This document shows, piece after piece, positions 34,816 through 41,418 of a DNA stretch of 64,000 nucleotides (its first letter is position 1; each line of letters begins with the position of its first letter). A program made the position numbers and the translations under genes. Source of the stretch: Pirellulaceae bacterium. Its GTDB lineage: Bacteria > Planctomycetota > Planctomycetia > Pirellulales > Pirellulaceae. The stretch spans positions 28,668-92,667 of the forward strand of contig JAHDXO010000032.1 of assembly GCA_023382975.1 (NCBI GenBank), written 5' to 3'. The notes beneath the pieces are model-generated. The model saw only the letters and a list, made by a program, of their open reading frames with translations, was not told the origin of the DNA and ran no database searches.

Positions 34816-35253
34816 CTAAAGGTCAAGGGCTATGATTCCCTTCGGGTTTCCTGTGCTCTTGTCCACCTGAAAAAACTCCAAGAACGAGTTGCCGACCAGA
34901 TCCGCTTTAGCGCTCGATGGAAAGAACTCGCCCAGAAACTTGGCCTTTTGAGCAGCTCGCTGATACTTGAAATCGAAGAAGACAGGCTCCATGGATTGCA
35001 ACAAAGCGAGGTCGACTCCGGCCGGCTCCCATGCAACGTCAAAATCGTTCGGTACGCGTTTGGCGGTGACGAAACTGCCATCGATGTAGATCCGCTTGCA
35101 CCCGGCTACGCGCAGCAGCCTGGTTGCGGCCTCCAACCCCCTCAATAGCCGCTTCCGATGGGCCGTCCTGCCGAAGGCATTCGCAAATTCATCCCACCTG
35201 ACCAGATGAATTCCAACCGGCAGATTTCCGTCACTGTCAAATGAAGGAATCAT
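34816..35253 (-). CDS. DUF6932-type nucleotidyltransferase-like protein, 145 aa
   Basis: Small protein with a minimal nucleotidyltransferase signature: IYIDGSFVTAKRVPNDFDVAWEP, where Gly59-Ser60 and the Asp70/Asp72 pair match the GS...DxD metal site. Segments before (IHLVRWDEFANAFG) and after (RAAQKAKFLGEFFPSSA, FLEFFQVDKSTGNPKGIIALDL) agree with the DUF6932 family as I remember it. Such genes are often followed by a small HTH partner, which here is the fused XRE-protease gene. It could be the toxin-like or modifying member of a toxin-antitoxin-like pair. It is the first gene of the cluster; its ATG is only a few bases after the predicted transcription start. Confidence 0.7.
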   Translation of the reverse strand: MIPSFDSDGNLPVGIHLVRWDEFANAFGRTAHRKRLLRGLEAATRLLRVAGCKRIYIDGSFVTAKRVPNDFDVAWEPAGVDLALLQSMEPVFFDFKYQRAAQKAKFLGEFFPSSAKADLVGNSFLEFFQVDKSTGNPKGIIALDL

Positions 35254-35261
35254 AATGACAC

Positions 35262-35291
35262 AACAATATTGTTTTGATGCTCAATCGTCAA
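35262..35291 (-). promoter_or_regulatory. Promoter with overlapping 12-bp palindrome
   Basis: On the minus strand a -35 box TTGACG (35291-35286), a 17-base spacer and a -10 box TATTGT (35268-35263) lie just before the first gene of the cluster. The perfect palindrome aacaatattgtt (35262-35273) covers the -10 box, a natural operator for the XRE protein encoded in the operon. Transcription would begin within a few bases of the ATG at 35253, giving a very short leader. Boxes were read by eye. Confidence 0.6.
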
Positions 35292-35959
35292 GCCTGCCTG
35301 CACAACTGGAGGGGAAGTTTCGGTAGGCAGCAATCTATGAAACAGTGCCAACTGTTTGGATTCTGAACCCATAGCCAAAACATTGCAACCCTCGTGACCA
35401 TGTCAATCTCACCGTTCTATCCAAATCCACTTCTCCTAGGTATGTAAATTGGCTTTTTTGGTTATTTCACTTTACCCCTTGTGTGTCAAATTTTCTGAGT
35501 AGTGGATTGCCCGCTCTCTTCGATTTCCCAGCCATTTCGCAGCTGGCAAGCAGTGCACCGACGACCCGTTGCAGACGTTCTCCGAGTGCTTCGCCGCGAG
35601 TGCCTGCGGTTTCGCGGACATGGACAACACCTTGGACGTCCCGGTGCGGCTGGAGACGGATGCCGAAAAAGGGGCGGTCGGCCGAGGATCTCGCCCGGCG
35701 GGGGTGGCTGAGCGACGGATCAAGGAATCCACCGACCTCGGCTCGTGATTGGTTGACTCCTTCATTCGCTGGGGCTAGCCGAAGGGAGAGAACCCCAGGC
35801 ACGTCTTGAGTGGGAAGGACGCCATCCGCCACCTTCCCGATATCAGCGATCTCAGTCAAAAGAGGCATGTCCATGGGATCACCACCGGCCTGTTCCAGGA
35901 TCACTCCAGCGACGTAGAATGGAAGCGTTGACCGTCTTCTACTGCGACGGAGAATCGTA
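35292..35959. other. Gene-free region with a 33-bp direct repeat
   Basis: About 670 bases between the cluster promoter and the antitoxin gene. 35292-35480 is A/T-rich with no frame. 35481-35940 is GC-rich with open frames on both strands that lack ribosome sites and resemble no family; one of them continues antisense through the antitoxin gene. It ends with the first copy of the repeat described at 35744. Confidence 0.5.
35744..35776. repeat. 33-bp direct repeat, copy 1
   Basis: The 33 bases starting cgtgattggttgactcc and ending cgctggggct are identical at 36688-36720. The following 50 bases are also related but diverged (gggagagaa and agtggga words shared). The two copies bracket the PIN toxin/antitoxin pair. 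Confidence 0.85.
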
Positions 35960-36154
35960 ATGTCACAGACGCTCGAAGAACGAGTGGCGAAGTTGGAACG
36001 AACGGTGGCTGAGTTGTTGGCGAAGCCCCGAGAGCCGAGACGCGACGATTGGCGGAAAACGATCGGGATGTTCACTGGTGACACCGTCATGCGCGAGATC
36101 GACGACGAAGCTTTGAAGATCCGCGAGCAAGATCGGCGGGAGACGCGGTTGTGA
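35960..36154 (+). CDS. Antitoxin-like protein of a PIN toxin pair, 64 aa
   Basis: Short acidic/basic protein with a heptad-like coiled-coil N-terminus (LEERVAKLERTVAELLAK) and a charged C-terminus (EIDDEALKIREQDRRETRL) of the kind that wraps around a PIN toxin. No separate DNA-binding domain can be named. Its stop overlaps the GTG of the toxin gene (GTGA), the normal order and coupling for VapBC-like modules. Confidence 0.7.
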   Translation: MSQTLEERVAKLERTVAELLAKPREPRRDDWRKTIGMFTGDTVMREIDDEALKIREQDRRETRL

Positions 36155-36576
36155 TCATCTTGGACACCGATCATATCGTCACCCTAAAGCACGAGAACGA
36201 TCCGCACTGGAATACGCTGACGACGAATCTCGTGTCTTCGGCCGACCAAGACTTCGCCACGACTGCGATCACCGTTGAAGAGCAGAATCGCGGCTGGCTG
36301 GCGCTGATCAATCGGTACACCGATGTCCACAAGCAGATTCCCGCCTACGCTTGGCTTATCGAGCTGATCCGCTTCTTCGCGAACTGGCGGATCATGGCGT
36401 TCGATGAAGCGGCGGCTAACGAATTCGTCCGATTACGGAAAGAGAGAATTCGCATAGGTACCCACGACTTGAAGATCGCGTCGATCGCCCTGGTCAATGA
36501 TGCCACGTTGCTCAGCGCGAATCTGCGGGACTTCGAACAAGTGCCCGGATTGCGAGTCGAAGACTGGCTCGAGTAA
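36151..36576 (+). CDS. vapC: PIN-domain ribonuclease toxin (VapC-like), 141 aa
   Basis: PIN-domain endoribonuclease, toxin of a VapBC-type system that cuts RNA such as tRNA or rRNA. The metal-binding acidic residues are in place: Asp5 in IILDTDHI, Glu43/44 in TVEEQNRG, Asp106 in RIGTHDLKIASIAL and the last acidic position in ANLRDFEQVPG. The GTG start overlaps the antitoxin stop. Length is normal for the tRNA(fMet)-specific-type VapC group. It appears intact. Confidence 0.88.
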   Translation: MIILDTDHIVTLKHENDPHWNTLTTNLVSSADQDFATTAITVEEQNRGWLALINRYTDVHKQIPAYAWLIELIRFFANWRIMAFDEAAANEFVRLRKERIRIGTHDLKIASIALVNDATLLSANLRDFEQVPGLRVEDWLE

Positions 36577-36687
36577 CAGCCCGCGGTTAACGTTCGATTC
36601 TGCGAACGCCTCCTGGCAAGACGCGTGTCGAATGCCGAAGAACTGACCGTTTGCAGTCTCGACGAGCTGCGGAACCTTACCGACCGT

Positions 36688-36720
36688 CGTGATTGGTTGA
36701 CTCCTTCATTCGCTGGGGCT
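36688..36720. repeat. 33-bp direct repeat, copy 2
   Basis: Exact second copy of the word at 35744-35776, followed by a diverged continuation (to about 36770). Same orientation as copy 1. Confidence 0.85.
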
Positions 36721-36967
36721 GACTTCTGTCGGGAGAGAATGCCCTGCACTTCTTCAGTGGGAAAAACGCCGTCCAGGATAGGGCCACCCAGAAGCGGATT
36801 ACCCACCACGAAAAACACGAATTACACAAAAGATGTACCGCTGTAATCTCTTACAGCAGGAAAACGGACGATCATTGGGAACTTTGACAAACCGCTGTGC
36901 TGGAGCCAGGACGCACTCGCCATCCAGTCAATCGTATCTTTTCGTGTGTTTCGTGGTTTACATTGCC

Positions 36968-37025
36968 AACGGTCGATTGGACCGAAGCCAAGTCGCCGTG
37001 GAGCCAAGCAGGAACATCTGGCCCG
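36968..37025. repeat. Diverged direct repeat around the Rpn gene, copy 1
   Basis: Starts aacggtcgattggaccgaag and contains gccgtggagcc and tctggcccg. It matches 38436-38492 in the same orientation at most positions. The two copies bracket the Rpn-type gene at 37258-38217. Confidence 0.65.
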
Positions 37026-37257
37026 GCGAGCCGCCGCGTTGGCCCTGCCCACCGCCGGCCCGGCGAGTTCCAACGCTGGGTGCCGGTGTGGAAGACCGCG
37101 GGCAAGACGGGTTCGAAACGGAGGGCTGTTACCCAACGGCGAATCGGCTTCGATTGCGGCGGACAAGGTGGATTTCGCGGCGCGCTGTCTCTGGGCAGAA
37201 CAAGCGATCTCATCCCACCAAGCCGATCCGCCCGGGATATCGCGGCGACTGGCCGTG

Positions 37258-38217
37258 TCAGCCTTCTGAACGGAAGGACGGCAAGCCGAGTTCGTCTGGC
37301 GAGCTGGCTGTGCTGATCCGCAAGCCCAGACGTCGCAACTGTTCTGAGGACAACCGGTCCAAGCTGGTCCGTGTCGCCTCGGAGATTTCCCCGAATCGGT
37401 CTTCGATCATCGAACGGATCAGTTGGCGTTGACCTTCCAGGCGTCCTTTCTCGATTCCTTTCTCGATTCCCTTCTCGATTCCCTTCTCGATTCCCTTCTC
37501 GAACATCGTTTGATTCATGGCCTGTACTCCCGCGTAACGTTCCGATCGCAATAGGTTTTCAAACTCGAGTTCCTGTTCTGCGTCCAGTGGCAGATAGGCC
37601 TGCACGCATTCGCCCAACAAGAACTGTTGGTGTTCGTTCAACGGCGACTCCGCCAAACGCTTCAACGCCTCGGCGCCCAGCCAAGCGACACGCTCCTTCG
37701 GAATCTTCATCAGAGTCGCAAGAGCCACGCCAAGCCAGTTCTCGCCCTGCACGTATTTTATACCATCCAACCCCGGAAGGCCCACATACAGGTACTGAAA
37801 ACAGTTTATCTGAAGCCCCCAAAGTGCCTCGACGCAACGGTCTACGCCAATTCCATCGAGTCCGACCTTTAGATACAGCACGATCGGTAATACTGGCAAC
37901 TGGTGTTTGTCCCGCAAAAAGTGGTAATAGAATGGCAGCCGGGGCGTCAGTGCGGTTACTCGATCAGGCGATTCGATCTCGATGTGGACCAGCAGCAGGG
38001 ACTCACTCACCAGGGCATCGAACCTGGCGTCCACAGGCACCTTTGCCAGCAAATCCAGTACGTGCCGAGACCCTTCGGGCGGATCGTGGAAGAGTTCCTT
38101 GTCCAACCACTCCACCTTGGACATGTCCAGTCGTTCTGCCCATTGCTGGAAGAACAACTGGAGAAAGTCGGCGAAGAACTCCCGGATCAAAGTCTTGAAT
38201 CGTTGGTCGTGGTCCAT
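37258..38217 (-). CDS. Rpn-family (PD-(D/E)XK) recombination nuclease, 319 aa
   Basis: Resembles Rpn/YhgA-like proteins, DNA endonucleases that promote recombination. The nuclease core appears as LLVHIEIESPDRV (Glu-x-Glu before the second strand, about 82-94) with LPFYYHFLRDKHQLPVLPIVLYLK following. A linker of repeated EKGI units (about residues 239-257) comes from a 12-bp tandem repeat (37447-37502, 4.7 units) and could change length by slippage. The C-terminal domain (MIEDRFGEISEATRTSLDRLSSEQLRRLGLRI) resembles DUF4351. The gene stands alone between diverged direct repeats. Confidence 0.8.
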   Translation of the reverse strand: MDHDQRFKTLIREFFADFLQLFFQQWAERLDMSKVEWLDKELFHDPPEGSRHVLDLLAKVPVDARFDALVSESLLLVHIEIESPDRVTALTPRLPFYYHFLRDKHQLPVLPIVLYLKVGLDGIGVDRCVEALWGLQINCFQYLYVGLPGLDGIKYVQGENWLGVALATLMKIPKERVAWLGAEALKRLAESPLNEHQQFLLGECVQAYLPLDAEQELEFENLLRSERYAGVQAMNQTMFEKGIEKGIEKGIEKGIEKGRLEGQRQLIRSMIEDRFGEISEATRTSLDRLSSEQLRRLGLRISTASSPDELGLPSFRSEG

Positions 38218-38275
38218 GAGCGTTTTCTGGCACCGAGGGCTTCTGGATCTCGTAGCCGATTGCGATCGCGACCGG

Positions 38276-38306
38276 AATCGCGATCCCTCGTCGAAGGGTC
38301 GCGATT
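38276..38306. repeat. Hairpin upstream of the Rpn gene
   Basis: aatcgcgatccct (38276-38288) pairs with agggtcgcgatt (38295-38306) with one bulged base and a 6-base loop. It lies in the otherwise gene-free stretch 38218-38541, about 60 bases before the Rpn start codon on the minus strand, and could act in the leader or as a terminator for the opposite direction. Confidence 0.5.
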
Positions 38307-38435
38307 TCGATCGTAGTGAGTGATGTCCATTCAGTCAATTCAGCACCTGTCTCACAGTGCGGTGAGCAAGGGGCCCAGTACATCCTGCGTTGTCCGTTCC
38401 TCTTGACGAGAGCAGACCGAGGCGGTTTGGCAGCA

Positions 38436-38492
38436 AACGGTTGATTGGGCCGAAGCCATCGTGCCGTGGAGCCAGCAGGACCATCCGGCCCG
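38436..38492. repeat. Diverged direct repeat around the Rpn gene, copy 2
   Basis: Starts aacggttgattgggccgaag and contains gccgtggagcc and atccggcccg, matching 36968-37025. With copy 1 it delimits a segment of about 1.4 kb carrying only the Rpn-type gene. Confidence 0.65.
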
Positions 38493-38541
38493 TCATGCCA
38501 CAGACGCTCGAAGAAGTGGCCAAGCGAGTCAACTGCCCGCG

Positions 38542-39708
38542 TTACGGATCAATTGACGGCAGAGCGTGGGCGCCGAAGGGGGCGGCTTGGGGATTACGGG
38601 GGCGGAAGAGGTCGTTCGCGGGATCCTCCAGCCTGGGATCGATTCCGTGAAGGCCGCCGGTTTCCGGCGACGGCAGATTGCGCCGACTGGACTGCGGCCG
38701 GTCTTCGCAATACCAGAGGTTCTCGGCAAACCGGAACGAACCGGGGTCGGTGTTCGGGCCGATATTGATGGTGTCGGCGAGTTCCGCCGCGCGAAATACG
38801 ACCAGATTGCGTTCGAAGCGACCGTTGCGGCTCGGCGGAAAACCGGGCTCGGTCGTCTCTTGCAGGATGCGCATCACCCATCGGCTCGGCCGGTAGATCG
38901 TGTTGTAGCGCACGGTTGCACCGTCGACGCCAACAAAGGCGATGGGCGCCTGGCTGCCGGAGAAGACGCAGCCCTCGACCGTGATGTCGCGGGCTTCGTA
39001 CTTGGCGCCCGGCGGACGGAAGTATGCCATGCCGGTCGATCCGCCGAGATTGACCGCGCGCTGGCCCGCGTTCTGGAACACGCACCGGCGAATCACGACT
39101 TGCGACGATCCGCCTTTGGTCTGCGGACCGGTCGTCTGCGAAAAGCCCTCCCGGCCGACAAAACGGCAGTTCTCGATCAACCCGCGATGGCAACCAACCA
39201 TGTCGATCGCCTGGCCGGCCCAACCGTCGATCGTACAACGACGGATCTCGAAATCGTCGACTCCCGACAGCTTGATCCCGTCGCGGTTGCCTGTCGGGCC
39301 GATTCGCGAAACGTGCAGGGATTCGAGGACGATGTGGTGCGTCGGCGTGTCGTATGAGCCGCCGTCGTCGATGTTGATCCCATTGCCCGACTGGCCGCTG
39401 ACCGCGATGTGTCGCAGCGTCAGGTGAGCGCAATCGCTCAACTGCCAGCCGGTTGCGCCGCCTTCGAAAATCGGCGGTTGCTGCGGATCGGCCCCCTCGA
39501 TCACAATCGGTCGCTCGGCAGTGCCCCGCAGCCCGCTGGCGAAAACGCCCGGCGGGTATTTTCCGGGGGCGATGCGAATCTGCGAGCCCGGCCCCGCAGC
39601 GGCCAGGGCGCGGCGCAGCGCATCGACGTCGCGAACTTCGATCACACCCTCCGCAGCCGCCGCGAATGCCGGCAGCAGAGCCATGAAACAGATGACAACG
39701 GTACGCAT
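38542..39708 (-). CDS. Secreted right-handed beta-helix protein, 388 aa
   Basis: Exported protein with a parallel beta-helix fold of the pectate-lyase/PbH1 kind. The signal peptide is MRTVVICFMALLPAFAAAAEG; the start at 39708 is supported by ggagag upstream and by the signal peptide, while the frame continues 28 codons further without a better start. The N-terminus has the usual cap (ALRRALAAAGPGSQIRIAPGKYPPGVF), then helix turns (HLTLRHIAVSGQSGNGINIDDGG, IVLESLHVSRI, FEIRRCTIDGWAGQAIDMVG, VVIRRCVFQNAGQRAVNLGGS, ITVEGCVFSGS). Probably binds or cleaves an extracellular polysaccharide; catalytic residues cannot be identified. Confidence 0.78.
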   Translation of the reverse strand: MRTVVICFMALLPAFAAAAEGVIEVRDVDALRRALAAAGPGSQIRIAPGKYPPGVFASGLRGTAERPIVIEGADPQQPPIFEGGATGWQLSDCAHLTLRHIAVSGQSGNGINIDDGGSYDTPTHHIVLESLHVSRIGPTGNRDGIKLSGVDDFEIRRCTIDGWAGQAIDMVGCHRGLIENCRFVGREGFSQTTGPQTKGGSSQVVIRRCVFQNAGQRAVNLGGSTGMAYFRPPGAKYEARDITVEGCVFSGSQAPIAFVGVDGATVRYNTIYRPSRWVMRILQETTEPGFPPSRNGRFERNLVVFRAAELADTINIGPNTDPGSFRFAENLWYCEDRPQSSRRNLPSPETGGLHGIDPRLEDPANDLFRPRNPQAAPFGAHALPSIDP

Positions 39709-40187
39709 CGTAGTCTCTCCGGGTGATTGAATTTCAGGGGAAGGTCGGAAGGCGAAAAATGGTCCACGTCCACGCCAAGATAACAAGCACAAGACAGGAT
39801 GGGCAACCGGCTCGGTTCGGGCAACAGCAAGCGTCAGGAGCAGCGGTTGGTGCGCGCCGCAATGCCGCGTCAGGACATGGCAACCGAGAAGTCCTGGCGA
39901 TTGTCTAATCTCGACCGTCCTACTACGGCGAGCGGTGAGGCGTTAGCCCGCCGGTGCCCATGCGGCTGGTCGGCAAATCTCGCGGCGGGGGTGCTGTGCG
40001 CGGCACGTTCGCCCCAACCGTTAGAGCTTGCCGCCATGTGCGCCGCGTGGAGGCCGTGAAAACTCTGGGAGACAACGAAATCTGCGTGACGACGCCTTGT
40101 CGCTCCTTTTCAGCCCGTACGCCGAGAGTTCTAATGACCGAGTGCTTCTCGTGTGATTTCCTTCCCCGAATCATGGAGACTTCTGAT
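39709..40187. other. Divergent intergenic region without a gene
   Basis: About 480 bases between two divergent secreted-protein genes. The frame of the thioredoxin gene runs into it but lacks a ribosome site there. It contains a palindrome-like word (ggcgttagcccgcc around 39940-39955). Promoters for both genes are expected here, but I could not define boxes. Confidence 0.4.
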
Positions 40188-41306
40188 ATGAAACGACTTG
40201 TGATTTTCTCGATCCTGGCGGCTTTTTGCTCCACCGCATGGACAGCGGACGATTCCGCACCGGCCGAGCAGACGCCGGCCGAGTCCAAACCGGTGGACCA
40301 GCAACTCAAGGAGAATCCGGACAGCGCGGAGACGATGAATTTGTACATGATGAGTCAGCTTCGGCAACTGGTGCCGCTGATCAATTCGGCGCCCGACGAA
40401 GCGGAGAAGATTCTGGGCTCGATGCGCGAGACCCTTGGTGCTCTCCAACCAACGACCGACGATGCGAAGCGATTGCTGGAACGCGCGAACGAAGCAGTCG
40501 ATCATTACGAACTCCAGTTGCAGATCGTGCGCACGTCGCTCGATGATCTGAAAGCAAAACTGAGCGAGAATCCTGACGACGCGAAGACGATCCAGGCGCT
40601 GATCCAGAAGGTAATGCAGCAAGTTGGCTCGCTGGTCCGCTCGGAACCGGCCAAAGCGGAAGAACAACTGGCAGCGATTCAGACGTTCCTGAGTGAATTG
40701 GCGGAGAAGATTCAGTCCGACGAGGGCAAGACGGCCTTTGCATCGAAGGACCGCGCCTTCGATCAGTTGACCAAAATGATCGAACGCGAAAAACGCATGG
40801 CCGCCCTGATCGGCTCCGACGCGGCGCCGCTGGCGGTCGAAGCCTGGGTCAACGGCGATCCGCTGACGGACGAGGGTCTGAAGGGCAAAGTCGTTCTGCT
40901 CGATTTCTGGGCCGTCTGGTGCGGTCCGTGCATCGCAACTTTTCCGCATCTGCGCGAGTGGCAGGAAAAGTACGCCGAGAAGGGACTAGTCATCATCGGA
41001 TTGACCAACTACTACAACTACACCTGGGACGAAGCGGCCGGTCGCGCTACTCGCTCGCCGGAGAAAGCCACTCCGGAACAGGAGCAGGAGATGCTGCGGA
41101 AGTTCGCCGAGTCCCACGATCTGCACCATCGCTTTGCGATTCAGCAGGATCGCTCCATGGCCGAATTCTACGGCGTGTCCGGCATTCCGCACGCCGTGGT
41201 GGTCGATCGCGAGGGCAAGGTGATACTGATGAAAGTCGGCAGCGGCGAGGAAAACGCCAAGGCGCTGGAAGCAGCGATCGTGAAGGCGATCGGCGAAGGC
41301 GCCTAA
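40188..41306 (+). CDS. TlpA-like thioredoxin-fold exported protein, 372 aa
   Basis: Periplasmic thiol-disulfide protein. MKRLVIFSILAAFCSTAWT is a signal peptide, which selects the start at 40188. Residues 20-225 form an unusual, highly charged helical region (SLDDLKAKLSENPDDAKTI, QQVGSLVRSEPAKAEEQ), and the thioredoxin domain follows: GKVVLLDFWAVWCGPCIATFPHLREW with Cys245 and Cys248, then GLVIIGLTNYY and the cis-Pro loop GVSGIPHAVVVDREGKV. The domain may act as a reductase for other exported proteins. The long helical leader has counterparts in planctomycetes but no known role. Confidence 0.85.
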   Translation: MKRLVIFSILAAFCSTAWTADDSAPAEQTPAESKPVDQQLKENPDSAETMNLYMMSQLRQLVPLINSAPDEAEKILGSMRETLGALQPTTDDAKRLLERANEAVDHYELQLQIVRTSLDDLKAKLSENPDDAKTIQALIQKVMQQVGSLVRSEPAKAEEQLAAIQTFLSELAEKIQSDEGKTAFASKDRAFDQLTKMIEREKRMAALIGSDAAPLAVEAWVNGDPLTDEGLKGKVVLLDFWAVWCGPCIATFPHLREWQEKYAEKGLVIIGLTNYYNYTWDEAAGRATRSPEKATPEQEQEMLRKFAESHDLHHRFAIQQDRSMAEFYGVSGIPHAVVVDREGKVILMKVGSGEENAKALEAAIVKAIGEGA

Positions 41307-41342
41307 CCAAGGGATGGTGAAGTGGATCGATGATTGTGCCAA

Positions 41343-41366
41343 ACGCTGAAGTACATGCTTCAGCGT
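41343..41366. repeat. Short palindrome after the thioredoxin gene
   Basis: acgctgaag and cttcagcgt are perfect 9-bp arms around tacatg; a partial copy follows (gctggagttcacgcttcagcg, ending near 41394). It may act as a hairpin between the thioredoxin gene and the next gene. Confidence 0.6.
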
Positions 41367-41418
41367 CACGGCGCTGGAGTTCACGCTTCAGCGTGTCCGT
41401 GGGAAAGGGGGGCGAACC

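Larger units (their letters stand above)
36577..37257. other. Gene-free region with repeats
   Basis: Between the PIN toxin and the Rpn gene I see no supported gene. It holds the second 33-bp direct repeat (36688-36720), an inverted pair ccacgaaaaacacgaa (36806-36821) and ttcgtgtgtttcgtgg (36941-36956; 15 of 16 positions pair), and the first copy of a 57-bp diverged repeat (36968-37025). The open frames across 36830-37430 lack ribosome sites and family features. Confidence 0.5.

Noticed and set aside
35467..36174. 235-codon minus-strand open frame across the antitoxin gene
   Set aside because: It is antisense to the well-supported antitoxin/PIN pair, has no ribosome site, and no family features.
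36822..37430. Overlapping frames on both strands between the PIN toxin and the Rpn gene
   Set aside because: Mutually overlapping, Arg-rich, no ribosome sites; the region contains only repeats.
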